From Coturnix japonica (taxonomy: Eukaryota > Chordata > Aves > Galliformes > Phasianidae): 64,000 nt of DNA. The notes beneath the pieces are model-generated. The model made no database searches and was not told the DNA's origin. It was given only the letters and a program-made list of their open reading frames with translations. The translations under genes and the position numbers were made by a program. Numbering within the stretch: the first letter of the stretch is position 1; every line of letters begins with the position of its first letter. Shown here piece by piece: positions 48,171 through 60,369 of this stretch. Where the stretch lies: NCBI RefSeq assembly GCF_001577835.2, contig NC_029516.1, positions 89,351,883-89,415,882 on the forward strand. Reading direction: 5' to 3'.

Positions 48171-49030
48171 AAGTATGTGGCTGAGGAAGAACCTGACCTG
48201 ATCCCCAGGCAGCCCATGTACCTGTCAACAAGCAGCTGTGCTCCAGGACCTGGGTGCAACATGGGCATGAAAGTGCTGAAGCCTCTGGAGGCCACCAAGT
48301 TCTTTAGCTGTGATGTCAGGGTTCAACACAAAGCATCTCAAAAGCTCAGCAGACTGTCTGGCTGTTTCTGTGAATGCAGTTGAGAGCTTTTGCAGCTGCT
48401 CTACAACCTCTTCCTGTACTCAGAGAGGAAGGTATGACATTGCTGAAGAGCACTGCCCAAGGCAAGTCTGCTCCCTCTGCCCAGCGCTGCTTGGTCACAG
48501 CCCACCCATGCCATGATGCCCTTTGAAGTAGTATCAATTCAATTCTTTGTCAGACAGCACTGTGAATCAGCTCTGGGAACTGTGTGGATTGGTAAACAAC
48601 CCAGCAAAACACACTGCTACAGACAGCCATGCCTACACATCTGTGGGAAGACAGTGTGGGAAGACAGCATCCTATGCTGCGGGCAGCAAGGATGCGTTTG
48701 GCCTGGGAAATAAAGCGGTGTTGGTATGAGCTTCCTCTCAGTTTGCCAGAAGAGTGAGATCTCAGTGGGTTGGCATCCTTGCTTTCTGAAGGCTTCAGGA
48801 TCTGGCTGAGAATGCATCCTCTGTTCAGTAGTAGAGAAGAAGAGCCCTAGAAACCACAGACTCTGGTACTCAGGATGTCTTTTCAATTACACTGTTGCTC
48901 CCGGTGTGTCTGATCTGTCTTGATAGATTTCAACACTTCTCCCTGCCAATGGCTTCACCATCATCACCCGCTGTACCTTCGCAGGGTTTATAAAGGGAAG
49001 GTGTCACACAAGGCTGCTGCTCTGCCCTGG
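48171..49030. other. More GC-rich intergenic block with overlapping short open frames
   Basis: Open frames of 60-89 codons occur on both strands (for example 48177-48383, 48547-48729, 48617-48886 minus). None matches a family I recognise and no splice signals link them. A 15-base direct duplication (GTGGGAAGACAGTGT-like) lies at 48640-48667. Could be an old processed copy or plain non-coding DNA. Confidence 0.3.
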
Positions 49031-50039
49031 TTTCATAAATGCCAGTGCCAGCTTGAAAGCTTAACACCAGATTTTTGAAGTAGACAGATGAAAAGAACCT
49101 AACACTTTTCTTTCTCTCCTACCAGTGTTTTATCCCAGGGTTTCCAATTTAGTGTGTTTGTTAGCTTAAAACATGCCATGAGGTGGAACTGAGATCCAGC
49201 AGCAGTTCAGAATAGAGGTGGCATATAGCTGTATGATATCAAATAGCAGACTCATATCAGCGGGAGAAATAATGGGAATATTTAGGCCTCATTTCATGCA
49301 GCAGTTATGGGGCAGGGAGAAGAAGGTTATCAGTTTCAAACCACAGAGCAACATAAGCGGATTTAGCACTCTAAGGCAGAGAAAAAGCCATCCCGTTATG
49401 TGTGACCAGGCACTGCACTCTCTTGCTGACATTTTGTCCAGCAAAACCTGCTCAAAGAAGGTAGCTGCTACAGGAGCTCAGGCAGTTCTGAATTTATCAG
49501 AGCAAAGATTGTATTGCACAAAACACCTTCTGCTTGTGTTTGGGCTCCACGAAAATAAGCCAGTGTGACCCTGCAGGCTATTTCAGATAACTTTTGAAGG
49601 AATAATCCTCCACAATTTTGAGAAGTTGTAAGAGCACAAATGCATAGCAAACAGCTGTGCAGGACTTCAGACATAGGCTAAGCTTTGCAAATAAATTCAG
49701 TACTGCCACGTTTTGGAGGTGAAGAAACAAGTGCAAATAAGTTAGTAACAACAGATTTGCATTAGGTCATCAACACAGCTAGAAAGAGCCCGTCACTGAA
49801 GACAGTTTCTCAGCTCTTCAGCCATTCTCTGGCCAGCTTTGGCTTCAATTAACCGATTAAAATTAGTGCAACCATGGCAGCAGGTGACAGTGAAAATACT
49901 GACTATGTCCCCAGCCACAACTGGACTGAAGAAAGGCAGTAGTCATAAGGCAAATGGTCTTACTCTTTTTAGTAGTATTATGTGAGAGTCTACAGCTGGG
50001 CTCCCCAGTACAATAGAGATGCTGGAATAAATCCAGCTG
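49031..50039. other. Intergenic, nothing recognised
   Basis: No repeat copy or exon seen. Confidence 0.55.
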
Positions 50040-50280
50040 AAAGGTCAGCAAGGTGGAGGAAGTTTTTAGGAGGAAGATTTTCACTCAGATGGTGGTGATG
50101 CACTGGAACAGGTTGCCCAAGGAGGCTGTGGATGCCCCATCCCTGGAGGCATTAAAGGCCAGGCTGGATGTGGCTCTGGGCAGCCTGGTCTGGTGGCTGG
50201 TGACCCGGCACGTAGCAGGGGGGTTGAAACTAGATGATCTTTAAGGTCCTCTTCAACCCAAGCCATTCTATGATTCTAAG
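50040..50280 (+). mobile_element. CR1 LINE 3' end
   Basis: CACTGGAACAGGTTGCCCAA, GGAGGCTGTGGATGCCCCAT, CCAGGCTGGATGTGGCTCTG, GAAACTAGATGATCTTTAAG and GCCATTCTATGATTCTAAGA. Complete tail, well preserved. Confidence 0.93.
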
Positions 50281-50619
50281 ATGAGTTCTGGATCAGTCTG
50301 ATGCCTGGAGTACCAGGATTCTGCCTTCTCTGCAAGTGTAAGCAAAGAAGTCAGTGTGATAAATGTTTCTGAAAAGATCTGATCAGCAAAAATAGAGTAA
50401 GACATCAGAAAGGGACATGGTTGTGAGTTGGTTTTGTTTTTCATGCTTTAGCACAAGGTTTCAAAGTATCTTAAAAACAATATGGCACTATAGAAAACAC
50501 AGCATGTGCAGCTGTTTGCAGAATTGGGACTGGGTAATCTGGATTGGCAGAGTCAGAGTTGACAGAGCAGTGCCATTTGACCCTTTGTGGCTGGCCAGTA
50601 TGAGACAGTCATTGCTGAG

Positions 50620-50700
50620 AACATAGGATCATTAAGGTTGGAAAAGACCACTAAGATTATCTAGTCCAACTGTCAACCCATCACCACTGTCCCTTCTGTT
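50620..50700 (-). mobile_element. CR1 LINE 3' end, short
   Basis: Reverse complement of a CR1 tail: ATAGGATCATTAAGGTTGGA, AAAGACCACTAAGATTATCT, AGTCCAACTGTCAACCCATC. Confidence 0.8.
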
Positions 50701-50884
50701 TACTTTTAAGCTACCGTCCTCCTCCCCCTCATTTCCATGACAGCTGGGACTCATGAACAGAGCCACTGTTTTATAACCTTATTCATGCTTGATCCAGACC
50801 ACGTGCCAGTAGGGCACAGAGAAACAATACATAGTGTACTGGGGTCATCCTACTCTTAGCAGCTTTAACCTGTGAGTCCAGCTA

Positions 50885-51035
50885 GAGAGATACTGGAACA
50901 CCAGAGAAGTGCCTTTAAGATTATTAAAGGACTGGAGCATCTCTCATCAGACAAGAGAAGCTGGGAGAAATGGTGTTGCTCAGCCCGGAGTAGAGAAAGT
51001 TCAGTGACATTTGATTAATATATATAAATAAGGTT
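50885..51035 (+). mobile_element. CR1 LINE internal fragment
   Basis: AGGACTGGAGCATCTCTCAT, AGAAGCTGGGAGAAATGGTG and TTGCTCAGCCCGGAGTAGAG match the CR1 stretch upstream of its 3' end. The rest of the tail is missing. Opposite in orientation to the neighbour at 50620. Confidence 0.75.
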
Positions 51036-53243
51036 CTGTTACCACTTCCTTTTGGTGACTGCCCAACTGCAGTGCATCTCAGCCCCAGCTCAGCTGCTCA
51101 CGTTCAGCACTGACACAGTGCAGCTGGAGAACCTCAGATCAGTTTTCTGAGAAAACTGTTAAATTGTAAGTATAAACTGTGTCAGCTCAGTCTGCATGCC
51201 CGCCAGCTGCTGCCTGGGGAGCAGTGCTTGGGCTCTGCCCCTGCCATGCCTATGTGCATGTCTATCCTTGCACACTTGAGTTTCCCAGCCAGGCCTGGGG
51301 CCTTCTGTGGTACCTGGAGATGTCCAGACTGTGCCAGTTGGTGTTTTTCCAGCACTTTGAAGACAGAAGAGCAATGGCCATTGCAGCCTTTGCAGCTTTG
51401 ATGGGGTAAATGCCCATGGCAGACAGCTCCTGATGTGTTTACTTTCAGGATGAGCCACTTTAATTCTGGCTTTGTTTAATATCAGGAGTTGTTTTTATTG
51501 CAGGATGGCTGTGCATGGCCTGTCTGACTTTGCACTTTAGCACTGCCCAGCCTAAACCACAGAGCAAACCTCAATTAGGTTCCAGCAGGACTCAGTACTG
51601 TATAGCCAGCCCTGGCATGAGCATGGGAGCTTTCTCAGAGGCCTCTAAGTTGGTCAGTGTTGGGTGCAGTCTCACCAGGGTAAATGAAAGCACATGCTTC
51701 CAGCAAAAGCAAGGTCACAGGCCTGTTTTCATGGCCTCACGTTAACATAAAAACGTTCTGCACCTCCTCAGAGCTGAGATCACCAGGATTAGAGGGTAAG
51801 AAAGGACACTGTGAAGCAGAGACCAGCATTGCAGAGTTTATTCCAACACGGTAATGTTCAGCAGCTATGCTAGCAAATGAGGCCACTCGTTATGATCAAA
51901 TGATCCTGAACACTGTAATGCTAGGAAATGCCATTGTCTCGTTTATGTTATGTATGTAAAATTGCAGGGTTTGTTTGTTAATTTTTAGTTTTATCCAAGA
52001 GATAATGCAAAGATGCAAAGATTTTATAAGGAATTACTCACATGTAAGTACAGTCTCTAGGATTTGCTTCTCGGATAACAAGAAGAAGAATATCAAAGTC
52101 AAATTGACAAAACCTCAAGCTGACCTCCAATGTGAAGGAAAACACAGTGCCCGCAGTGTCACCTTGATCGGGCAAAACATGAAGGATGTTTGTGGACAAG
52201 ATTAGAGACTCTCATAGATTTGCTGTGTGTACACACAGAATGCCAACTATTATTGAGTACAAAAAAGCAAACTCTTGCCGATCTGCTTTTAGAGGAATAC
52301 TTCTGAATAATCTCTTTCTTGTGTGCAAAACCTTATCTGCTAAATGACGTGCAGTGTAAGGAAATGAATACAACACTGAAGGTAACGGAGAGATGCCATC
52401 AACCATGATGTAGCACCAAATGAAATGCTGGATTTATACATTAGGCACTTAATTTCGACAAATGCCATTAATTAACAGATCTGTTGTGATCAAATACAAT
52501 AGGGTAGAAATAAGGACAAAAGCATCTGGCTTCTAGTGTTATTTTCCTGGCACCGACAGACACTCTCACATTACTGGCAGAAGAATCTGGTCTGCTTTTC
52601 CTGTTGGATCAATGGCTCACTCTTGGATGCCAGAAATCAAATTCTTCTTTAAGCGCTGTGTTATATTAACAAGTACCGAAACAAAGCATGAGCACAAGCA
52701 AGCCTTGGCTGCTTGCCACAGTAAAAGAAAACAAGAAGGATTGTTCATGAACAACAGGACAAATTTGTGTAATGTCTCTGTGGAAGAGCTTCAGCTGCTC
52801 CTCGGTGGTGTACTTGAGAGAGTCATGTTGCAACTTGGAGCTGATAAACAAAAGCACCCTGGGTACAGCCTGTTCTTTTCTGCGTCCAGCCTTCCCCCCA
52901 GGCAAGCCCACAGCCCTGTGCAGATGCTGTCAGACACCGTGTAGTGCCTATAGCACCGTGAACCCTTTCTCTGGTGTGCAGAGGGCTGGCTGAGCCAGTC
53001 AGTGTGCCTGCTGCTTGCAAAATGGAGCCTCTGGTATACACAGCGCTGCCTTATCTGCCACTGTACAGCTTGATATGGGAGAAGCTGTGGCTGGATAGGA
53101 CTGGACTTCCTCCCACTCCCACTCACCTCACTCCTCTCAAGGGACAGAATTAGCAGAGCAATCCAAAGGTTTCCTCCCATTACCTACGAGTATACAAACT
53201 TGAATTTTTCAAGTACGGTTTTGAAGGAAGAGGGAATTCACTC
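51036..53243. other. Intergenic, nothing recognised
   Basis: Several open frames of 70-129 codons on both strands (for example 52612-52944, 52791-53180 minus), with no domains and no exon-like borders. Confidence 0.5.
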
Positions 53244-53250
53244 ATTTTTA

Positions 53251-53281
<31 letters not shown>

Positions 53282-53324
53282 TTTATTTTTATTTTTATTT
53301 TTATTTTTATTTTTTGGGGGGGGG
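53244..53324. repeat. ATTTT pentanucleotide microsatellite ending in G9
   Basis: About 14 copies of ATTTT (53244-53315) followed at once by nine G and then TGGGTGG. Confidence 0.95.
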
Positions 53325-54449
53325 TGGGTGGAGTCCAGTGTCAGCAGCAGAGAGCTGTGTCAGCAGCTGAGAGAAGAAAAATACTGCGTGTTCTCCAGTT
53401 AGATGTGCAATTGCACCTTTAATTCCTCACCTGTCTCCACAGCGAAAGGAACATCCACCCTTCAAATCCATCACCTGTACAAAGGCCTCGTTCCAGACTT
53501 ACCGCACAAAGAACTTCAAGCAGTGGCGCTTCAAACCAAGCTGCAGCTTGACAGAAGTATTGCTGTTTTTCAGAAGTGCAGCCCACATAAACATCTACCC
53601 GCTTGTTAAAAATCACTTTTTAAAACCATCTTGGCACAGAAAACCCCTGCTGTCTATTTCAACGCACAGCTCTGAACGGCTTAATCCGCACTCTATGATC
53701 TTTTCATTGTAAACTCTGGCTGCACTGGATTTCTGAATTCTAATTAAAATATCCACTGGAAGCCACAGGCTGCTTCAAAAAGAAAGAAAGAAAGAAATTT
53801 AAAGACAAAAAGATGAGAAGGAGAAAGAAATCCTTAAAACTGCTGCAGTGAAAACTGACTTCCCACAGTATTTTTTAGCTTCAGTAGCTTAGTGGAAATC
53901 AGTGAACAGCTGAAAACCAGGAAACTCTTCTTCGATAATTTCATCTTTTTTTAGGAGGATTAAGGAAGCCTTATCACTTAAAGCTGGCATTTAGCTTTGC
54001 AGACTATTTATTTTTCTCCTATATCAGGGAGCAGAAAAGAAAGTCACAGAAGAGGAAGTATTAGAGCCATTCTGCTCAGGAATCCGTACCAAACACTAAC
54101 TAAAAGAAGTTAGGCTGCCACTGGCTACACCACAACACAATCTTTAGCCATGTCTCTTCACTAACGGGATACAACAGTTAAGGCTTTGCAATGCACACTG
54201 TTATATGAACTTTCTACATATGTGCTCTGCACAGCGGTATTGTGTGTCCTTCCCAGAAGTCACTGAATTCTCCTCTTTACCAGACTGACCTCAAAGCCAA
54301 CAGGCTTGTTGAGTCATACACATTCCAGATACACAGAAAAGCACAGCAGGTGTTGCAAATAGATAAGTTCTAATTTTAGATACACATGATTATGCCTAAC
54401 TGATTTTAGGAATATAGCGAGGTAGCTGCTGGCACTCGCTTTCTTGGCA
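53325..54449. other. Intergenic, nothing recognised
   Basis: A short AAAG repeat lies at 53780-53796. No exon or named repeat seen. Confidence 0.55.
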
Positions 54450-54722
54450 TCTTCTCCCAGGTAACAGCAACAGGACAAGTGGGAATGGACTCAAGTTGCA
54501 CCAGTGGAGGTTCAGGTTGGATATGGAGAAAAAATTATTCTCTGAACAAGTGATGAGGCAATGGCACAGGCTGCCCAGGGAGGTTGGTAGAGTCCATCCC
54601 TGGACGTGTTCAAGAAGTGTGTGGATGTGGCAGTGTGAGATATAGTGTGGATGGTGGGGACGGGCTAACAGTTGGACTAGAAGATCCTAATGGTCTTTTC
54701 CAACCTTAATGGTTCTATGACT
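54450..54722 (+). mobile_element. CR1 LINE 3' end
   Basis: TCTTCTCCCAGGTAACAGCA, GTTCAGGTTGGATATGGAGA, CACAGGCTGCCCAGGGAGGT, CAGTTGGACTAGAAGATCCT and GGTTCTATGACTC. Same subfamily as the copy in CXADR intron 1. Confidence 0.92.
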
Positions 54723-56261
54723 CTTTCCATACTAACATCAATGAACTAAACCAGATATGCTTCCCAGGCGAGAAATAAAAAGACACAACTAATTTTTTCA
54801 GACTGCACCATGAATATGGCATTGCAAAGGTGACCTCTAGCCGATAACCTGCTTTTCTTAGTCCCTCAGCACTGCAATCTACTTCTGAAATAAGGGTGAA
54901 GATAGACGATCTTGAAAATACTGAAGTTGTTGTAAGGGAGGTTTACATGCAAGTTTCTCTTCTTGTCAGACCTTCTATTGCTGCTGAGGCATCTTCATTG
55001 AATGTCAGTGCAACACCCTAGGAATATGCAAGGCTTGAAGTGAGCTAGCACTGATTATGTTGCTGTGAGTAAAACCAAATGCTACAATAAGAGTGCATTT
55101 AGCTATCCTAGAAAAGATATCACTAGATCCTGTCAATTTAGAGCCTGCTGAGAAACAATGACCATACAAAGCAGGCCAAAGAGTCCAAAGGTGGTTTTGC
55201 ATCAGATTTATTAACCGCTCTTTTCAATAACCTCATTTCTTGGGTGTGACACTTTGAAAAGAAAAGCTTGCAGCTGCGTGTACTTCTTGGTAAGTTGGTG
55301 CTCTCTGGCATTCCTTGCAGGCAGCTGAGGGTGACTGCACAAGGTTAACAGTAGCAATGCTGCTGCTGCTCTAGGAGCAGCTTATGTGAAACATTACTTA
55401 GTGCCCCTCTCTGATGGCATCATCTCTGTTCTGATGCATCCTGAAAAGATAACATCACAGGGTTGTCTCAGTAACACAGCAGGATCTGCTCTGCAGATGC
55501 TTCAGCCCACAGCAGGAAATCAATCAGAAACACAACCCGTTGATCTTGGCTTGATGGGAAGCTGCGGGATTGCGTTTGGGCACACCAGCACTGGAGCATC
55601 TCAAGGCATCTGCTGCAGTTGCAGCAGACAAGGAGTGAAGCCTTTTTGCCCACAGACTTTTGAGTTCTCCTTATTCTCAGGCACTGAGGAAAGCTTTCAC
55701 TGTGGTTGCAGCATTACCCCTGTTCTGCTGATAGGCTTACATGGCATCAAGGACATCTACTGCATGCTTATCTCAGTTTCAACCAGTATTGCAATAAACA
55801 CCCTCAAGATGTTTCTGCAAGGACACCTGCAAATTTACCTACAGACTGTATTTGTTAGCAGACATCTTTTGTGTTTGAGTATTGAATGTTTAGCCAGCTG
55901 TAGCACTGCAGAGGCTATGAATGCTAGATAAAAACAGCTTCAGAGTATAAAGTGATTGTATATGGTTTCTCATACGCAAAGTTCACTAGGGCTTATAGAG
56001 CTACTTGGCTGAGGAGCAGCCTGCTGACACTCAGGTAAGATGCTAAGATGCCTGAGAAGTCTGCTGAGAAGGCAGGCATTGCTCGGGGAGGGGGTGGTGG
56101 GAGCAGCAAGGTTGAGGCCAGGACAGACTTGCAGACTGTGGGCTCTGCTAATCACACCTGCTTACCACATGGTCTACAACACCAGCCTCTGGTCTCAGAG
56201 CTTTTCCCTCCATGATTTTATGATTTTCACATCGTTATTCTTGAATCCATGAGTAAATCAT
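54723..56261. other. Intergenic with a 181-codon open frame of unknown meaning
   Basis: Plus-strand open frame 55386-55931 is the longest outside the CpG island and the mobile elements. It is Cys-, Ser- and Thr-rich with no recognised domain, signal peptide or splice context, so I do not call it a gene. Confidence 0.4.
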
Positions 56262-56735
56262 CATAGAATCATAGAATTGTTTGAGTTAAAAGGGACCTTT
56301 AAATGTCATCTAGTCTAACTTCCCTGCAATGAACAGGGACACCTGGACACAGGTAGATTAGGTTGCTCAGAGCCCTGTCCAGCCTAAACTTGGGCATCTC
56401 CAGGGATGAGGCATCCACCAACTCTCTGGACAACTTGTGCCAGTGCCTCACCACTCTTGTAAAAATCTTCTCCCTTATAACCAATCTAAATCTTCTCTCT
56501 TTTGTTTGAAGCCATTTCCCCTTGTCCTGTCATCACAGACCCTGCTAAAGAGTCTGTCCCTTTGTCTCATTTTTTGTAATAGCTCCTTTTTAGATACTGA
56601 AAGTCTGCCCTCAGGTCTCCCCAGAGACCCAGGCTGAACAGCCCCATCTCTCTCAGCCTGTCCTCACAGGGGAGGTGTTCCACCCCTTGGATCATTTTGT
56701 GCCCCTCATCTGGATGCACTCCAATAGAGCCATCT
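56262..56735 (-). mobile_element. CR1 LINE 3' end, 470 bases
   Basis: Reverse-complement CR1 starting TAGAATCATAGAATTGTTTG and passing CCTGCAATGAACAGGGACAC, CCAGGGATGAGGCATCCACC, CAGGCTGAACAGCCCCATCT and TCTCAGCCTGTCCTCACAGG. Second longest CR1 here. Confidence 0.95.
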
Positions 56736-58949
56736 CTCTTCTACTGAATACGATAACATCTCTTCCTCAGCCTGTAATTTCACCCCTTCTCTTCCTGCAC
56801 TTACAGCTCCCTCTCCTGTGGTGGCAACATTTGTAAATCCATGGCTGGGTTAGGAAGCTGTGTCTGGGACTTTGGGAAAGGAGGCAGCTGAACCAGGAGG
56901 AGGCTGGTGGGGAAGGTAACCGTGGGTTACAAGGAATGCTGGTTACGGACTGGAGGGGCAAAGAGGAAATGTCCATGAATGACAGGTACTGAGAACTATG
57001 ATTTCATTGTTGTTTGTGCTAGCTGAAAAATGATGGTGTTTCTTAAGCTTCTCATGGCAATGTAAGAATGGAACTGACAGTGAATACAGGAGGTCAATAC
57101 AGGCAAGTGCCGGGAGGTGCTGGAAGTGGCTACCTTGGGACAGGCCTACAGAAAAGAATTAAACGCCTCTGCAACTGTGCTTTCAACTGGCAAATTAATT
57201 TGTTCTCACTAATTGAGGAAACCAGTTCTTTAAATAAATGTTCAGCAGATGGTAGATGAAGAAACGACTGCAAGACATTTCTTGTAGGTTTCAGAACTCT
57301 CTGGTGATGGGCACTGTATAGGATATAAATTAAATGAGGGAGAAAAACACCATAAGTTCTGCCTTTCATTTCACAGAGGAATCCACAACGGGCATGTGTT
57401 ATTATTACACTGCCAAACAACAATAGCAATTCAGCAGCATCTTTGTTACTTCCACGCTACTGCAGAATTTTATCCACCTGGAGAACTACCGCTTCCTGCA
57501 TTCCTGCTTCCCTTCATTCAGACGCCCCTTCTTAATACAATTTCCTTTTTTAACATTTAAAGCTTTGTTTAATTACTGCAAAATGCAAGCGAATAGGTGG
57601 CTGCTTCAGCCAACACAATAAAAAAGGACTTTGGCTTTAATGCAATTACTAGAGTTTCCCTGATGTAGTTTCACAGTTGTACATTGCTAATTTCATATGC
57701 AGTAGAAAACAGAATTAATGTTCTATTCATGCTGAGAAACAAGAATTCTGCAAAAGAAAGTAACTGATTAGTTTATTATTTATTCCTCAAAATCTCGGTG
57801 TTCAAATACGTACAGCCAGCCTAAATCTTATAAACCCAATCTAACTGCATGCGCGATCCAATACGTAACTGTCATATGCAATCTGCATTTCCAATTAAGG
57901 CAGCTGCATTACCCAGGGAATATTACATGGAAGAAATATGTCAAACAAATCAAACAAAAATCAATTCTGTTCCTAGGGCTTGATTAATGAAAAAGCAGCG
58001 ACGAGCCCCAAACCCCATACCCTCTTTCTGGAAATGGTTCGTTGGCATAGAAACGAGAGCATGCATCACCATTCAGGGGTGCTAACAGTATCCACATCCA
58101 ACATGAGATTTTAACTTAGGAAGAGGGAAGAAATGAGCAATGTTCTTATAATGCAGTTATTGAGCTGTTCCCAATCTCCCTCTAATAAAAACAAACAAAC
58201 AACAAAACTAGGAAGAATCTACATGGAAGTGATAGATTAAGCTCTTAAATGGATCCAGCTCTTTTACACTCATAAGGATCTCATTTTGATCAAGCAAGAC
58301 TCCTCCTTGTGAATTTAATTACTCTCTGAGAGAGCTTTACATCCAGCTGTGTTCTCACTGTTGGGGTCTCCAAGCACTGCCGTACAAAGAAAGTAACAAT
58401 AGGTTTTAATATTAAGTTTAGGAGAAGATTTGTATTGGTAATAGATTGCTTTGTGGAAAGCAAAAATCACCCTCCCCAAAGAAAGAAAGAAAACTAGGAT
58501 TCTTCCTGTCCTTTACCAGCAACTAAAAAAGCCCCAAACACAGCAATAAACAAACAATGAGATACAGAAAAGCTGTAGCAATTGTGTGTTTTCAGAGAGC
58601 ACTTCATGAAGATGGCTGCTTCACCAGTTTCTGGCCAGTCCTTGCTCATATTTTCAACAAGCAATAGTTTGCAATACAGAGAAAAATTACTAAATTTCAA
58701 GCTGTTGACTTTCATGCTGCCATTTGTTTGACAGGTGTTTGTAGCCTCAAACATCACTCTTGCAAACACTCTTCCTATGAAAAGCTCATTTACCACTCAC
58801 TTAAAATACATCTTGCATCTGTAATACCCATGGGGTCAACATTACACAAACAGAAACAGCTCAGATTTGAGCTTACACTACAGATTTCTCAGCAGAAGTC
58901 AGGGAAAGCAAGAGGGAAAAAAGCCCATGTGTGTGACTACATTTTCTTA
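56736..58949. other. Intergenic, no gene recognised
   Basis: The stretch 57540-57930 is non-repetitive, rich in TAAT-type words (TTTAATTACT, CCAATTAAGG) and could be a conserved non-coding element, which cannot be tested here. Confidence 0.45.
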
Positions 58950-59052
58950 TAGCATGTTGGTTTAGTGGTTGGCAACCCTGCCTGTGGCAGGGAGGTTGGA
59001 GCTGGGTGTTCTTTGGGGTCCCTTCCAACCCAAGCTATTCTATGATTTTTAA
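58950..59052 (+). mobile_element. CR1 LINE extreme 3' end
   Basis: GGTTGGAGCTGGGTGTTCTT, TGGGGTCCCTTCCAACCCAA and GCTATTCTATGATTTTT: short tail with the usual end. Confidence 0.88.
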
Positions 59053-59664
59053 GTCAAGCATGCAAGAGCACAAGCACATCTATCTCCTTAAACTCCTTCT
59101 GATATACAGACATACAATAGCAGCTCCAGTTCTGAGCTGCCAGACAGCTGAAGAACATGCTGACCCCTCTGCACTCTAAATATTTTCCTCAGAACATAAG
59201 CAGCAGCAGCAGCAACTGTATAGTTAGATTTACTTTTAAGCACATAAGCCAGGACTGTGCTTTCTTCCCGATTCAAAATCAGATCAAGGGCAAAGCATTA
59301 AAAAAACTGTGTTCCTATGGCTTATGTGCTCTAGAAGTTGTCCTTAATGATAATCTACCTCAAAAGCAGAACAACTCTCCTCACCTTGCTTGTATCAAAA
59401 TCTAATCTTACAAAATACAATCCATAGAAACATATTAGGATGACTTAAATGTAGATGCTGTACTTCTAATTACCACACAGACAAGAACAGAAATACAACC
59501 TAATTCTTCCAGAGCACCTCACTGTGCAGTGAACTGAAATTCCTCATCAGACTAATCTGATAGCTTGGCACTTGTAGATGCAGTCAACTATAGGCTGAAT
59601 AATGATCATTTTCATGGATGTAAGTAATGACGGCATTTCTCCTCTCACCTTATAGCATGCATTA
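59053..59664. other. Intergenic, nothing recognised
   Basis: A short AGC run lies at 59200-59214. Nothing else seen. Confidence 0.55.
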
Positions 59665-59868
59665 GAGTAGGCTCTTTAAGCACTGCAATAGGCTCCCCAG
59701 GGAGGTGGTTGAGTCACCATCCCTGAATGTGTTTAAAAACTGTCTGGATGTGGTGCTCAGGGACATGATTTAGCGGAGGGTCGTTAGAGTTAGGGTACTA
59801 TGGTTAATTGTGGTTGGACTTGATCATCTTTAAGGTCTTTTCCAACCTGAGCAATTCTGTGCTCCTGT
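59665..59868 (+). mobile_element. CR1 LINE 3' end
   Basis: GGCTCCCCAGGGAGGTGGTT, CTGTCTGGATGTGGTGCTCA, GGTTGGACTTGATCATCTTT and CAACCTGAGCAATTCTGTGC. Confidence 0.9.
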
Positions 59869-60369
59869 GGTTTGCTCTTACTTCTGTGTTGGATTAATTT
59901 CCATACTTATACCTATTAATACATCTTCTGACAGCCAAAATCAGGGATTACCTACCACACGTTCACTTAGAAACTCACTTTTACTTGCAAGCAATATGAC
60001 ACTATCATTATTTCCTCTTCCTAAACATCACAAAATACCCAGAGACAGATGAGCTCAAGTCCTGGTCCTTGCACACTCACACTGCTCAGAGTGCCTTTAT
60101 ACAACTGCATTCTGATAGATAAACAAACAAACATCTGTTCCATGTGGTTCAGATGTCAGGCAGGGTGAAGAAAAAGCTGAACTTTAGCTTTGAATGCAGC
60201 TCTACAGTTGTTTCAATAAACAGTAACTAGAAGTTTTCGGTATGACTGACCAATACAAGTTCTAAAATAAGCAGACCATTCTGTTTCACAGTGTGCCATT
60301 CCTGGCATCCCCATTCTGAAATACAAACATCACAGATACAAATACATTGGAAAAAAAAGAAAACATCAC

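Noticed and set aside
52612-53180. Overlapping frames of 110 and 129 codons on opposite strands
   Set aside because: No domain, no exon signals, and mutual overlap suggests a stretch poor in stop codons only.
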